Assembly: GCA_947623805.1 (NCBI GenBank)
Contig: CANQHZ010000023.1
Span: forward strand, 1 to 43,913
Source: an uncultured Lachnospiraceae bacterium
Lineage (GTDB): Bacteria; Bacillota; Clostridia; Lachnospirales; Lachnospiraceae
Length of the DNA: 43,913 nt
Direction of reading: 5' to 3'
The position numbers and the translations under genes are program-made. The notes beneath the pieces are model-generated. The model had not been told where the DNA came from. It worked only from the letters and a program-made list of their open reading frames with translations, and searched no databases. Position 1 is the stretch's first letter. Every line of letters begins with the position of its first letter. This document shows positions 15,585-23,033 of the stretch, piece by piece.

Positions 15585-15854
15585 TTATTTGCTCATTTTT
15601 CTTAGAATACGCTGTATGCTCTTTACCGACAGAAAATATTTGCAGGCTAATTCCGAGGTTTTACTCCCCGCAAGGTACTCCTCGTAGATTTGCCTGTCAC
15701 GCGCCCAAAGCTCCTGCCTAATCTGCGTTCCCGCGCCCCACTCCTGCCTGTTTGCCCGCTTGCGCGGAATGTAAATATTTTCGCCGTCAACATACTGCTG
15801 CACCAATTCCATTACTTCAATGGGCAGAATTTCTTCTGCTCTTATATAGCCCAT
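15585..15854 (-). CDS. CD3324-type Mor-family transcriptional regulator
   Basis: An 89-residue protein. The N-terminus GYIRAEEILPIEVMELVQQYVDGENIYIP and the C-terminal helix-turn-helix ELACKYFLSVKSIQRILRK match the CD3324 group of Mor-like activators common in Clostridia. Length is full for the family. The start is preceded by GGGAGG. It stands alone, with a terminator behind it and a structured leader in front. Target genes are unknown. Confidence 0.85.
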   Translation of the reverse strand: MGYIRAEEILPIEVMELVQQYVDGENIYIPRKRANRQEWGAGTQIRQELWARDRQIYEEYLAGSKTSELACKYFLSVKSIQRILRKMSK

Positions 15855-15888
15855 GTCTGCCTCCCTAAATCAATATTTTTTAGGAATA

Positions 15889-15990
15889 GCATTGGCTACA
15901 GCAACCTCATGAACATAACTTTTATTGCAATAGCCAGTGCTATGCAGACATAACATATCGTTTCATATGAAAAATCCCTCCTCCTGCAAT
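15889..15990 (-). promoter_or_regulatory. Leader of the Mor-like gene: strong RBS, 8-codon ORF and hairpin
   Basis: A very strong ribosome binding site (AGGAGGAGGG, about 15975-15985) precedes an ATG at 15966 that opens an 8-codon ORF (MKRYVMSA, TAG at 15940-15942). Immediately after it a hairpin forms between 15889-15904 and 15925-15940 (GCACTGGCTA and TAGCCAATGC on the minus strand, plus an inner TTGC/GCAA). The alternative minus-strand frame through the hairpin is hydrophobic but has no start. Attenuation of the regulator gene is possible; a decayed small toxin gene is an alternative. Confidence 0.35.
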
Positions 15991-16029
15991 TTCCAAAAAC
16001 ACAATATTCCAAATGGTTAAGAACTGCGG

Positions 16030-16344
16030 CTAATACATCTTGCTTTCATAATCCTGCAGCTCGTGAAAAATATTATCCACAAATATTACATTGTCTACAA
16101 TACGATACAGCATAAAATATTTATGATTTAAAAAGTTAATGCGATGATATCCTAATTTACGAAGTCTCTCATTATCACACAGCTTCAAGCTTTTTGCCAC
16201 GAGCTTAAGACTTTCGATTGTCGCATCATAATCATTCAGCAAATTTTCCGCCGCCTGTATGCTCTCTTTCTCGACAATGAGATATCTGATAAAACGCTCT
16301 AAATCTTCTTCTGCATCTTTTGTAACCACAACTCTATAATCCAT
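16030..16344 (-). CDS. RelE/ParE-family toxin
   Basis: A 104-residue toxin of the RelE/ParE superfamily: beginning YRVVVTKDAEEDLERFIRYL, central SLKLCDNERLRKLGYHRINF, ending YFMLYRIVDNVIFVDNIFHELQDY. It overlaps the antitoxin gene by 11 bp and follows it, the usual type II order. RelE members cleave mRNA at the ribosome while ParE members poison gyrase; the sequence alone does not decide here. Confidence 0.85.
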   Translation of the reverse strand: MDYRVVVTKDAEEDLERFIRYLIVEKESIQAAENLLNDYDATIESLKLVAKSLKLCDNERLRKLGYHRINFLNHKYFMLYRIVDNVIFVDNIFHELQDYESKMY

Positions 16345-16621
16345 ACTTTGTCCTCATATCGCGGGAAACCTCCGCCGCCTCCTTATACATTCCCAGATTC
16401 GCGTGTTTGCGCGATTTTTCCAGCTTATCCAGTATTTCATGCTCTGTCAATGCCCCATACGGATTTGCCCGTTTTATTTCAAACGGAAAACCATTTACCG
16501 CCAATGCCTGCGTCAAAAACATACGGATTGCGGTTGTTGTATCTGTTCCTAAATCCTTAAACAGAGCATCTGACTTCGCCTTTAAATCATCATCTACCCT
16601 TACCTGAATCGTACTCGCCAT
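16334..16621 (-). CDS. RelB/DinJ-family antitoxin
   Basis: A 95-residue antitoxin: ribbon-helix-helix N-terminus ASTIQVRVDDDLKAKSDALFKDLG and helix TTTAIRMFLTQALAVNGFPFE are characteristic of RelB/DinJ. The C-terminal half should wrap the toxin. AAAGGAG lies ten bases upstream of the start. The promoter region contains an intergenic repeat and a large hairpin; the complex presumably autorepresses there, as is usual in the family. Confidence 0.9.
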   Translation of the reverse strand: MASTIQVRVDDDLKAKSDALFKDLGTDTTTAIRMFLTQALAVNGFPFEIKRANPYGALTEHEILDKLEKSRKHANLGMYKEAAEVSRDMRTKYGL

Positions 16622-16652
16622 TTGCGCCGTCTCCTTTCTATATTTTTACTTT

Positions 16653-16763
16653 ATAGGTAATTGCAAAACGTGTTCTAAATCGTCCGAATTTAGGCAAAAT
16701 ATATAAAAACGCGGCTAAACGCTCCGCGAGACGCCGCTTATTTTATATATTTTGCCTAAATTC
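16653..16763. repeat. Intergenic repeat copy 2 fused to a perfect 23-bp inverted repeat
   Basis: ATAGGTAATTGCAAAACG (16653-16670) repeats the sequence at 15415-15432. It leads into an exact 23-bp inverted repeat, 16686-16708 against 16741-16763 (arms start GAATTTAGGCAAAAT). The 32-bp centre has a further GCGGC/GCCGC stem (16711-16715, 16733-16737) and a CTC-CGC-GAG tip. Outer AACGT/ACGTT words can extend the stem. The whole resembles a small non-coding mobile element or REP-type repeat. It fills the 400-bp gap between the antitoxin gene and the DUF1848 gene; the rest of that gap (16764-16893) is AT-rich with nothing else recognised. Confidence 0.75.
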
Positions 16764-16893
16764 TACGTTGTCGAATAGATATACACAAATGCCTATTTTA
16801 ACCTTATGGTAATAATAGCAAACAAGTAATGCTAAGTCAATACATTTAAAATGTTTTAGCATTGCTGATAAGTGAAAAATAAATAAAAACATA

Positions 16894-16923
16894 TTGCCTG
16901 ACAATTCACGCTAATGGTATAAT
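16894..16923 (+). promoter_or_regulatory. Promoter of the DUF1848 gene
   Basis: TTGCCT (16894-16899), an 18-bp spacer, and a perfect TATAAT (16918-16923), about 100 bp upstream of the start codon. Confidence 0.55.
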
Positions 16924-17023
16924 ATTTCCATAAATAATCCAAAAATAAAACACGCGCCATCATCTAATTCCCGCATTTCACCAAAGCATTAATAAAAAAT
17001 CATCAAACCCGAGGACTATAACA

Positions 17024-17965
17024 ATGATACTAAGCGCAAGCCGCAGAACCGACATTCCAAACTACTATTCAGAATGGTTTTTCAACAGAATAAAAGAAGG
17101 TTTCGCATACGTCAGAAACCCAATGAACACGCATCAGGTAAGCAGGCTCGACATAACGCCGAAAGCCGTAGACTGCATTGTATTCTGGACAAAAAATCCA
17201 GCGCCAATGCTTGGCAGGCTAGACGAACTTGACCAGTACAATTACTATTTCCAGTTTACGCTGACTGGATACGGAAAGGATATCGAGCCTAATGTCCCAC
17301 ATAAAAAAGAGGAACTGCTTCCCATATTTCAGCAATTATCACAAACGCTTGGAATGAAAAGAGTGGTATGGCGATATGACCCTATCCTTTTTACAAAGAG
17401 GTATACGCAGGAATACCATTTGAAAGCATTCAGCCAGATTGCGGCGGCGCTTAGCGGCTATACTGAAAAATGCGTCATCAGCTTTGTTGACATATATACC
17501 AAAAACAGGAAAAATATGGCTCATCTAAACGCCTACGAACCCAGCAACGACGAGCTGTCAGAATTTGCAGGGAAAATATCCGAAATTGCCGCCGAAAACG
17601 GCATATCCGTAGGCAGCTGCGCCGAAAGCATAGATTTAGACAAATGCAATATCACGCATAATTGCTGCATTGACAAAGCCCTTATTGAAGATATAATCGG
17701 GTACAGGCTTAACGCGGCAAAGGACAAAAACCAACGCGCAGAGTGCGGCTGCATTGAAAGCATAGACATCGGAGCATACAACACCTGCAAAAACGGGTGC
17801 AAATATTGTTACGCAAATTACAGCGTGGAAAACGCCGCCAAAAATTATGCCAAATATAACCCAAATTCACCGATACTATGCAATGCTATAAACGAAGATG
17901 ATAAAATAACAATAAGAACACCAAAATTGCTTAAAGAACAGCAGTTAAGTATTTTTAATTTATAA
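17024..17965 (+). CDS. DUF1848 family, radical-SAM-like protein with C-terminal Cys cluster
   Basis: A 313-residue protein with the DUF1848 signature start MILSASRRTDIPNYYSEWF, then CIVFWTKNPAPM, RYDPILFT and a C-terminal cysteine cluster. Cys255, Cys259 and Cys262 form CxxxCxxC followed by YANY, the spacing of a radical SAM [4Fe-4S] site, but at the end of the protein rather than the start; Cys241 and Cys243 precede it. The reaction is unknown. GAGG lies upstream of the start. It is one of only two intact plus-strand genes I accept in the window and has its own promoter and terminator. Confidence 0.9.
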   Translation: MILSASRRTDIPNYYSEWFFNRIKEGFAYVRNPMNTHQVSRLDITPKAVDCIVFWTKNPAPMLGRLDELDQYNYYFQFTLTGYGKDIEPNVPHKKEELLPIFQQLSQTLGMKRVVWRYDPILFTKRYTQEYHLKAFSQIAAALSGYTEKCVISFVDIYTKNRKNMAHLNAYEPSNDELSEFAGKISEIAAENGISVGSCAESIDLDKCNITHNCCIDKALIEDIIGYRLNAAKDKNQRAECGCIESIDIGAYNTCKNGCKYCYANYSVENAAKNYAKYNPNSPILCNAINEDDKITIRTPKLLKEQQLSIFNL

Positions 17966-17982
17966 AAAACAATCATTTAGAC

Positions 17983-18020
17983 AATCTAAGGCTACGTCTT
18001 TTGCAGCCTTAGATTTCTTT
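17983..18020. terminator. Bidirectional terminator between convergent genes
   Basis: AATCTAAGGCT (17983-17993) and AGCCTTAGATT (18005-18015) form a perfect 11-bp stem between the convergent DUF1848 and GNAT genes, with a T-rich run on the plus side and A-rich sequence on the other. Confidence 0.75.
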
Positions 18021-18027
18021 AATGTTT

Positions 18028-18795
18028 TTATCGGTTCATTTCATCAACAATTTCCTTCGGCTTTGCGGTCATTTCCACCCATGCAGGGACAAATCCGCTT
18101 TTGACCGCGTTCCTCACAGAGCGGATATTTGACCATGCCGAACAGTAAAACGGGACTTTTCCTCTTTTTAATATTTCTATTGCCAAGCGGCTTGTCAGCG
18201 CCGACGCTATTCCTTTTCGCCTGTATTCGGGAAGCACATCTATGCCAATCTGCCACATGGTATCGCAGTCCGCCGAGCAGCCCGACAGTCCCACAAGCTT
18301 TCCATCCAAATATGCCCCCACTCCCAAAACATCCAGCTCTTTTCTTTTCGCACACAGCGCATTTCCCCATTCAGGCGTATACAATTCCTCAAAATCAGAC
18401 GGTTCTAAAATCCTAATCTCAAAGTCACACGGCATAATTTGCAATTTCTCTATATCAGGCAGATAATATTCCGCCATAAAGCACACCATCTGCCCTTTCT
18501 GCAGCAGCCGCTCATTCAGCCAGTGCATATTCGGTGTCTCAAAACAGTGGTAAAATTCAAATTTATTTATATATTCTTCAACAATTTCCCTGTATTCATC
18601 ACGTACAGACGCAACAATATTATTTCCATACGAAACAAGATTACAGGCAATCGGCTCCTTATAATACTTCCGAGCACCCGCGACCACGCCCGACTTTACG
18701 ATAACATGCTTATCACAAAGAAAATCAGATGCTTTACAATTTATATCCGCCGCGGACTGCTCCATTGCGATTTTGATTATTTCCTTATTTGTCAT
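18028..18795 (-). CDS. GNAT family N-acetyltransferase
   Basis: A 255-residue protein: an N-terminal helical region (to about 130) and a C-terminal GNAT fold with WQIGIDVLPEYRRKGIASALTSRLAIE (acetyl-CoA loop RRKGIA) and SNIRSVRNAVKSGFVPAW. The start at 18795 (MTNKEIIK) follows GAAAGG and is preferred to an in-frame upstream codon that would overlap argF. It lies 16 bp after argF in the same direction and is probably cotranscribed. Substrate unknown. Confidence 0.8.
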   Translation of the reverse strand: MTNKEIIKIAMEQSAADINCKASDFLCDKHVIVKSGVVAGARKYYKEPIACNLVSYGNNIVASVRDEYREIVEEYINKFEFYHCFETPNMHWLNERLLQKGQMVCFMAEYYLPDIEKLQIMPCDFEIRILEPSDFEELYTPEWGNALCAKRKELDVLGVGAYLDGKLVGLSGCSADCDTMWQIGIDVLPEYRRKGIASALTSRLAIEILKRGKVPFYCSAWSNIRSVRNAVKSGFVPAWVEMTAKPKEIVDEMNR

Positions 18796-18811
18796 AACCT
18801 TTCTTCCATTC

Positions 18812-19807
18812 TCACAGCCCCGCCCCAAGTGTCGCAGCAATCACAGCCTTGATAGTATGCATGCGGTTCTCCGCCTCGTCAAACACAAGCGACTGAGGAG
18901 ACTCAAATACCTCGTCAGTAACCTCCAAATCCTTAAATCCGTACTTCTCCCCTTGCTCCTTGCCTATAGTCGTCCTTAAATCATGGAAAGCAGGCAAACA
19001 GTGCAAAAATATCGCCTGTTCTCCAGCGTTCTGCATTATCCGCTTTGTAACCTTATACGGCGAGAGCGCCTTTATACGCTCCTCCCAGACCTGCTCGGGC
19101 TCGCCCATTGACACCCAGACATCTGTATAAATAACATCCGCGCCCTTCGTTCCCGCGTCCGCGTCCTCCGTGAGCGTAATAGTCGCGCCAGTCTGCTTTG
19201 CGTATTCCCTGCACTGCTCTACCAAAGCATTATTGGGGAAATACTCCTTCGCCGTACACGCCGTAAAATGCATCCCAAGCTTAGAGCAGGCTATCATAAG
19301 CGAATTGCCCATATTGTAACGCGCATCGCCCATATATGTAAGCTTTATCCCCTCAAGCCTGCCAAAATGCTCCCTTATCGTAAGCATATCCGCAAGCATC
19401 TGCGTAGGATGGTACTCGTTCGTAAGTCCGTTCCACACAGGCACGCCTGCGTACTTTGCAAGTTCCTCCACAATGCTCTGCTCAAAGCCCCGGTACTCAA
19501 TGCCCTCATACATTCTGCCAAGCACCCTCGCCGTATCAGCAATCGACTCCTTCTTGCCAATCTGCGAACCTGTAGGGTCAAGATAAGTCGTGCCCATTCC
19601 CAAATCATGCGCCGCCACTTCAAAAGAACAACGCGTGCGTGTGCTTGTCTTCTCAAATATAAGCGCTATATTCTTTCCATGCAGAGTATCATGCGGTATT
19701 CCTTTTCTTTTCTTATCCTTATACTCCGCCGCCAAATCAAGCAGATAAATAATCTCCTCTTTGGAAAAATCTTTTAAAGTCAAAAAGCTGCGTCCCTTTA
19801 AATCCAT
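18812..19807 (-). CDS. argF: Ornithine carbamoyltransferase
   Basis: A 331-residue enzyme that converts ornithine and carbamoyl phosphate to citrulline in the arginine pathway. The carbamoyl-phosphate loop STRTRCSFE, the HPTQ box ([14 protein letters not shown]) and the ornithine-binding HCLPAFHD are all present. The sequence is also close to the catabolic arcB type, and no other arginine gene is nearby, so the direction of use cannot be fixed from this window. A GNAT gene follows 16 bp downstream. The start has GGAGG upstream. Confidence 0.93.
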   Translation of the reverse strand: MDLKGRSFLTLKDFSKEEIIYLLDLAAEYKDKKRKGIPHDTLHGKNIALIFEKTSTRTRCSFEVAAHDLGMGTTYLDPTGSQIGKKESIADTARVLGRMYEGIEYRGFEQSIVEELAKYAGVPVWNGLTNEYHPTQMLADMLTIREHFGRLEGIKLTYMGDARYNMGNSLMIACSKLGMHFTACTAKEYFPNNALVEQCREYAKQTGATITLTEDADAGTKGADVIYTDVWVSMGEPEQVWEERIKALSPYKVTKRIMQNAGEQAIFLHCLPAFHDLRTTIGKEQGEKYGFKDLEVTDEVFESPQSLVFDEAENRMHTIKAVIAATLGAGL

Positions 19808-19949
19808 AATCTTTTCCTCCGTTCTGCGAATTTATACTTTATTCTACTACTTTTCACGCAAATACGCAAACCAAACGGCTGAAAAACTTTCAAATTAAAA
19901 CTTTCAAATAGGACTTCCGTTTTCGGCAATACCGCAGCCGCGCATTTTA

Positions 19950-21932
19950 TTATTTTCTCAACCTGAACTGTGCTACCGTGTTCATCAAAGACTGCGCACA
20001 CTCCCCAAGATTTGCTGAGATTGCGGCGTTTTCCTGAGCGCTGGCAGCATTGTTCTCCACCACACTGCTTATAGAACGGATATTTACCAAAATCTCGTCC
20101 GCCGAATCTTTCTGCGTATCGACAAAGTTTACAATTTCATCAACCATCGTCGTATTGCCTGCGGAATGCTCAGCACTGTCAGATATCGTTTTATTCACCT
20201 TGCCCACAAGATTTTTGCCACGCTCCACAGAGGCAAGCGACTTAGTAATTACGTTGCTGATTTCGGAGCTTGATTTAGAGCTGCTGGCTGACAGGCTGGA
20301 TATCTCATCCGCTACCACAGCAAAGCCTTTTCCCGCTTCTCCCGCTCTTGCCGCCTCAATTGAGGCGTTTAAGGCAAGCAGATTAGTCTTGCTCGCAATC
20401 GCATTTATCTCCGTCACGAATCCCGCAATCTCATCATAACATTCCACAATCTCATCCATTGCTCCGACCAGCTCGTTCATTTCCTCATTGCCGACAGAAA
20501 GATGGCTGTTCACATAGTCCGTGTTCGCCTTGATAGAACCCGCAAATTCCGCAATCTTTTCCATATTGTCGGTCAGCGTTCCCATCTCGTCCGACGCGCT
20601 CTGCACAGACTCATTCTGCGCGGTTGCCGCCTTTGCCACATTCTCGCTCGTTGCGGACAAATCCTTTGAGTAATTCAGCACCATCGCCGCCTGTTCATTA
20701 ATCTCCGCAAAACTCTGATTGAGCACTTCCATAATATCAATAAGTGCATCCTTAATCTTTTTGTAATCACCCGCATAGACGCCATCCACATCAAAATCCA
20801 GATTTTTCTCCGAGATTGCCGTCACGGTATTGGTAATCTCCGAAATATAGTGTCCTAATTCCTTTATCGTATCATTCAGAGCTACAGAAAGCGCATTTAC
20901 CTCTTGTGAATGTTCATCTACTCCAAAATTATAATCCAAACGCCCCTCAGATATATTGCTCACATTCGCTGCCAATTCCTCAAGCGGAGTAAACATAGGG
21001 CTTATACTGTTTGTCAGCTGATATTTTACTACACTGCCCAGCACAAAACACAGCACCACAGTCACTATGACAGTAAAGGCAATCACAGCAAACACACTCG
21101 AAAGCGATACTACGGCTACGGCATTCCAGTCAGTCACCTCAATCGGACTGCTGATAGCAAATTTCAAACCGCCCGCATAATCCAAGATTAATTTGGTTGA
21201 AAGAGCATCCTCACACACCTTTTCGTATCGACCTCCCAGCGCTTCCTCTACTGTCGTGCTTTTCTGCGTGTTTAACGCAAGCTCCGTATCCGGATGCGTC
21301 AGGATTATGCCCTCTTTTGTCGTAAGGAAAACATAATTGCCGCCGTCATAAGACCCCTCTATCAAAGTCACCAAATCATCCATATACATATCCAATCCCG
21401 CAACACCCACGACATCACCATCATGGTGGATTGCCTTGGAAATCGTAACGCATATATTGCCGGTCTGCTCGTCAACATACGGCTCGGACACATACATATC
21501 GTCTATGGCTACCGCTCCCGAATACCACGCCCGTTCAGTAACCAAAAAATCGTCATCAGGCAGCCATCCTCCTGACATATATGTCATAATTCCGTCTTGG
21601 AAGACTACTCCCTCCTGCTCCACACAGACATAAACTGCCGAAACATCGTCATACAGTCCCGCCATCGCATCCACATACTCATAGTAGTCCGCATCGTCCC
21701 CACCTATTGGCGCTCCCGCCGCAACCGAATCAATCAGCGCCGCTTTCTGCTGCATCTTGCTGCTTATCTGTGAGCTGTACAGCTGCACCCGCTCGCTATT
21801 ATCCTTGACCGTATAAAAAAGAATAATACCCAAAACTATCAAACCTGCCGCGACACACAAACCCATGATAATTCTATGCACAGACTTGTTAGCTTTCCTA
21901 TTGACATTAAAGCTCAATTTTTGTAACTGCAT
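19950..21932 (-). CDS. Methyl-accepting chemotaxis protein with dCache sensor
   Basis: A 660-residue receptor. TM1 is about residues 20-42 and TM2 about 270-300, enclosing a dCache domain with TERAWYSGAV, YVSEPYVDEQTG and VAGLDMYMDDL: the Arg-x-Trp-Tyr, Tyr, Asp-x-x-Thr-Gly and Asp pattern of amino-acid-binding dCache domains. A HAMP-like segment and a long cytoplasmic coiled coil follow, with the signalling tip IEAARAGEAGKGFAVVADEI. A Ser-rich stretch (SSLSASSSKSSSE) replaces the usual KLAEES after the tip. GGAGGAG precedes the start. Signals through CheA/CheW, which are not in the window. Confidence 0.92.
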   Translation of the reverse strand: MQLQKLSFNVNRKANKSVHRIIMGLCVAAGLIVLGIILFYTVKDNSERVQLYSSQISSKMQQKAALIDSVAAGAPIGGDDADYYEYVDAMAGLYDDVSAVYVCVEQEGVVFQDGIMTYMSGGWLPDDDFLVTERAWYSGAVAIDDMYVSEPYVDEQTGNICVTISKAIHHDGDVVGVAGLDMYMDDLVTLIEGSYDGGNYVFLTTKEGIILTHPDTELALNTQKSTTVEEALGGRYEKVCEDALSTKLILDYAGGLKFAISSPIEVTDWNAVAVVSLSSVFAVIAFTVIVTVVLCFVLGSVVKYQLTNSISPMFTPLEELAANVSNISEGRLDYNFGVDEHSQEVNALSVALNDTIKELGHYISEITNTVTAISEKNLDFDVDGVYAGDYKKIKDALIDIMEVLNQSFAEINEQAAMVLNYSKDLSATSENVAKAATAQNESVQSASDEMGTLTDNMEKIAEFAGSIKANTDYVNSHLSVGNEEMNELVGAMDEIVECYDEIAGFVTEINAIASKTNLLALNASIEAARAGEAGKGFAVVADEISSLSASSSKSSSEISNVITKSLASVERGKNLVGKVNKTISDSAEHSAGNTTMVDEIVNFVDTQKDSADEILVNIRSISSVVENNAASAQENAAISANLGECAQSLMNTVAQFRLRK

Positions 21933-22013
21933 AATAATTCTCCTCCTTTGGCCCTCTCTCTAGTATACTATTAAAACACCATAAATGTTTCCAATTCAAT
22001 ACAATTTATTTAT

Positions 22014-22067
22014 TCACTTGTATTTCGTGTTAAATCACTTGTATTTTTGCAATTTTTATCATATAAT
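22014..22067 (+). promoter_or_regulatory. Promoter with 21-bp-spaced direct repeats before the NTF2-LytTR gene
   Basis: TCACTTGTATTT occurs at 22014-22025 and 22035-22046, exactly 21 bp apart. The second copy contains the -35 (TTGTAT, 22039-22044), which is 17 bp from a perfect TATAAT (22062-22067). The spacing is that of a LytTR operator and the downstream gene encodes a LytTR domain, so autoregulation is inferred; overlap with the -35 would fit repression. Confidence 0.55.
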
Positions 22068-22149
22068 TAAAAATATGGACATTTTTTGTCAGAAAAATGC
22101 TGCTTCTTGCAACGAATTTTGCACAAAAAAGAAGAATAGAGGATTTTTT

Positions 22150-22977
22150 ATGAAAAATAACGACATTATCAAGCTGTCAATCTATATAATAACAGAATAC
22201 TATAAGAATAATCTAACGCCATTTTTTGAACATATCAGCGATGACATATTGTGGATTGGTCCTGCCAAGCGCCAGCAGATACGGGGCAAGGAAAATCTCC
22301 TTCAGGCTTTCGCGTCGGACAAGCATAACCTCACCTTTATCATGGGCAACATCAATGTCATATGCGTTTCGCCGCACAGCCACGTAAAAGAGGTGCTGCT
22401 CCACTATGATATTTACACGCATTATCCCAGCGGCAACACGGATTTGCACGACCAGCGCCTGCACTATACATGGTGCGACAAAAAAGTACAGACCGCCGAC
22501 GGGCCAAAATACCAGCCCCAGATTGTCAGCCTGCACATCAGCAACGCATGGCCGTATGATGAGAAGGATACTATCTATCCCGTCCACTCTGAAAATTTGT
22601 TTGCGGCAATGCGCACTCTGGCGGAAGCGGAAACCCACGTGACTGTAAAGGCATCAGACGGGTGCGTACACAGAATCGCGTCATCTCACATTTTATACAT
22701 TGAGACAGTCAAACACTCCGCAAGGCTTCAAATCCACGCAGAAGACGGCACAATCACCATAAATGATACCCTGTCAAAAATTGAGGAAAAATACCCGAAT
22801 GTTTTCCTGCGCATACATTCAGGCTACCTTGTAAATCCCGCCCATGTGACAGGCATACGCCGCTTTGCGGCAACCTTGTCTGACGGGACACAGCTGCCCA
22901 TTCCCGAAAAAAAATATACTTTAATTAAAAAGGCACTTCTGCATGAAAATGCGAAAAAACAGGAAAACGCCAAATAA
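22150..22977 (+). CDS. Transcriptional regulator: NTF2/SnoaL-like domain fused to LytTR domain
   Basis: A 275-residue protein. Residues about 10-140 (IYIITEYYKNNLTPFFEHISDDILWIGP, GKENLLQAF) look like a SnoaL/NTF2-like ligand fold; about 165-265 are a LytTR DNA-binding domain (ILYIETVKHSARLQIH, FLRIHSGYLVNPAHVTGI). There is no receiver domain, so it is not a standard response regulator and may sense a small ligand directly. The start at 22150 follows GAGG; upstream in-frame codons lie before the promoter -10 and are rejected. It is divergent from the chemoreceptor gene at 19950-21932, which it may control. Confidence 0.85.
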   Translation: MKNNDIIKLSIYIITEYYKNNLTPFFEHISDDILWIGPAKRQQIRGKENLLQAFASDKHNLTFIMGNINVICVSPHSHVKEVLLHYDIYTHYPSGNTDLHDQRLHYTWCDKKVQTADGPKYQPQIVSLHISNAWPYDEKDTIYPVHSENLFAAMRTLAEAETHVTVKASDGCVHRIASSHILYIETVKHSARLQIHAEDGTITINDTLSKIEEKYPNVFLRIHSGYLVNPAHVTGIRRFAATLSDGTQLPIPEKKYTLIKKALLHENAKKQENAK

Positions 22978-22999
22978 ATCCAACGTTTTCCTGTTTTTT
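22954..22999. terminator. Bidirectional terminator, perfect 16-bp stem
   Basis: A-rich arm 22954-22969 pairs exactly with 22984-22999 (core ACAGGAAAACG/CGTTTTCCTGT), giving T runs in both directions. It overlaps the last codons of the LytTR gene and serves the convergent chemoreceptor gene too. Confidence 0.85.
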
Positions 23000-23033
23000 A
23001 ATCATTTAAGGCTTCAATATTAAATTCAAAGCT

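Noticed and set aside
15889-15966. Type I toxin-like hydrophobic ORF
   Set aside because: The hydrophobic minus-strand frame through the hairpin has no start codon; the only good start gives an 8-codon peptide in another frame.
19808-19949. ARG box before argF
   Set aside because: AT-rich words vaguely like an ArgR site are present, but no two adjacent half-site pairs match well enough.
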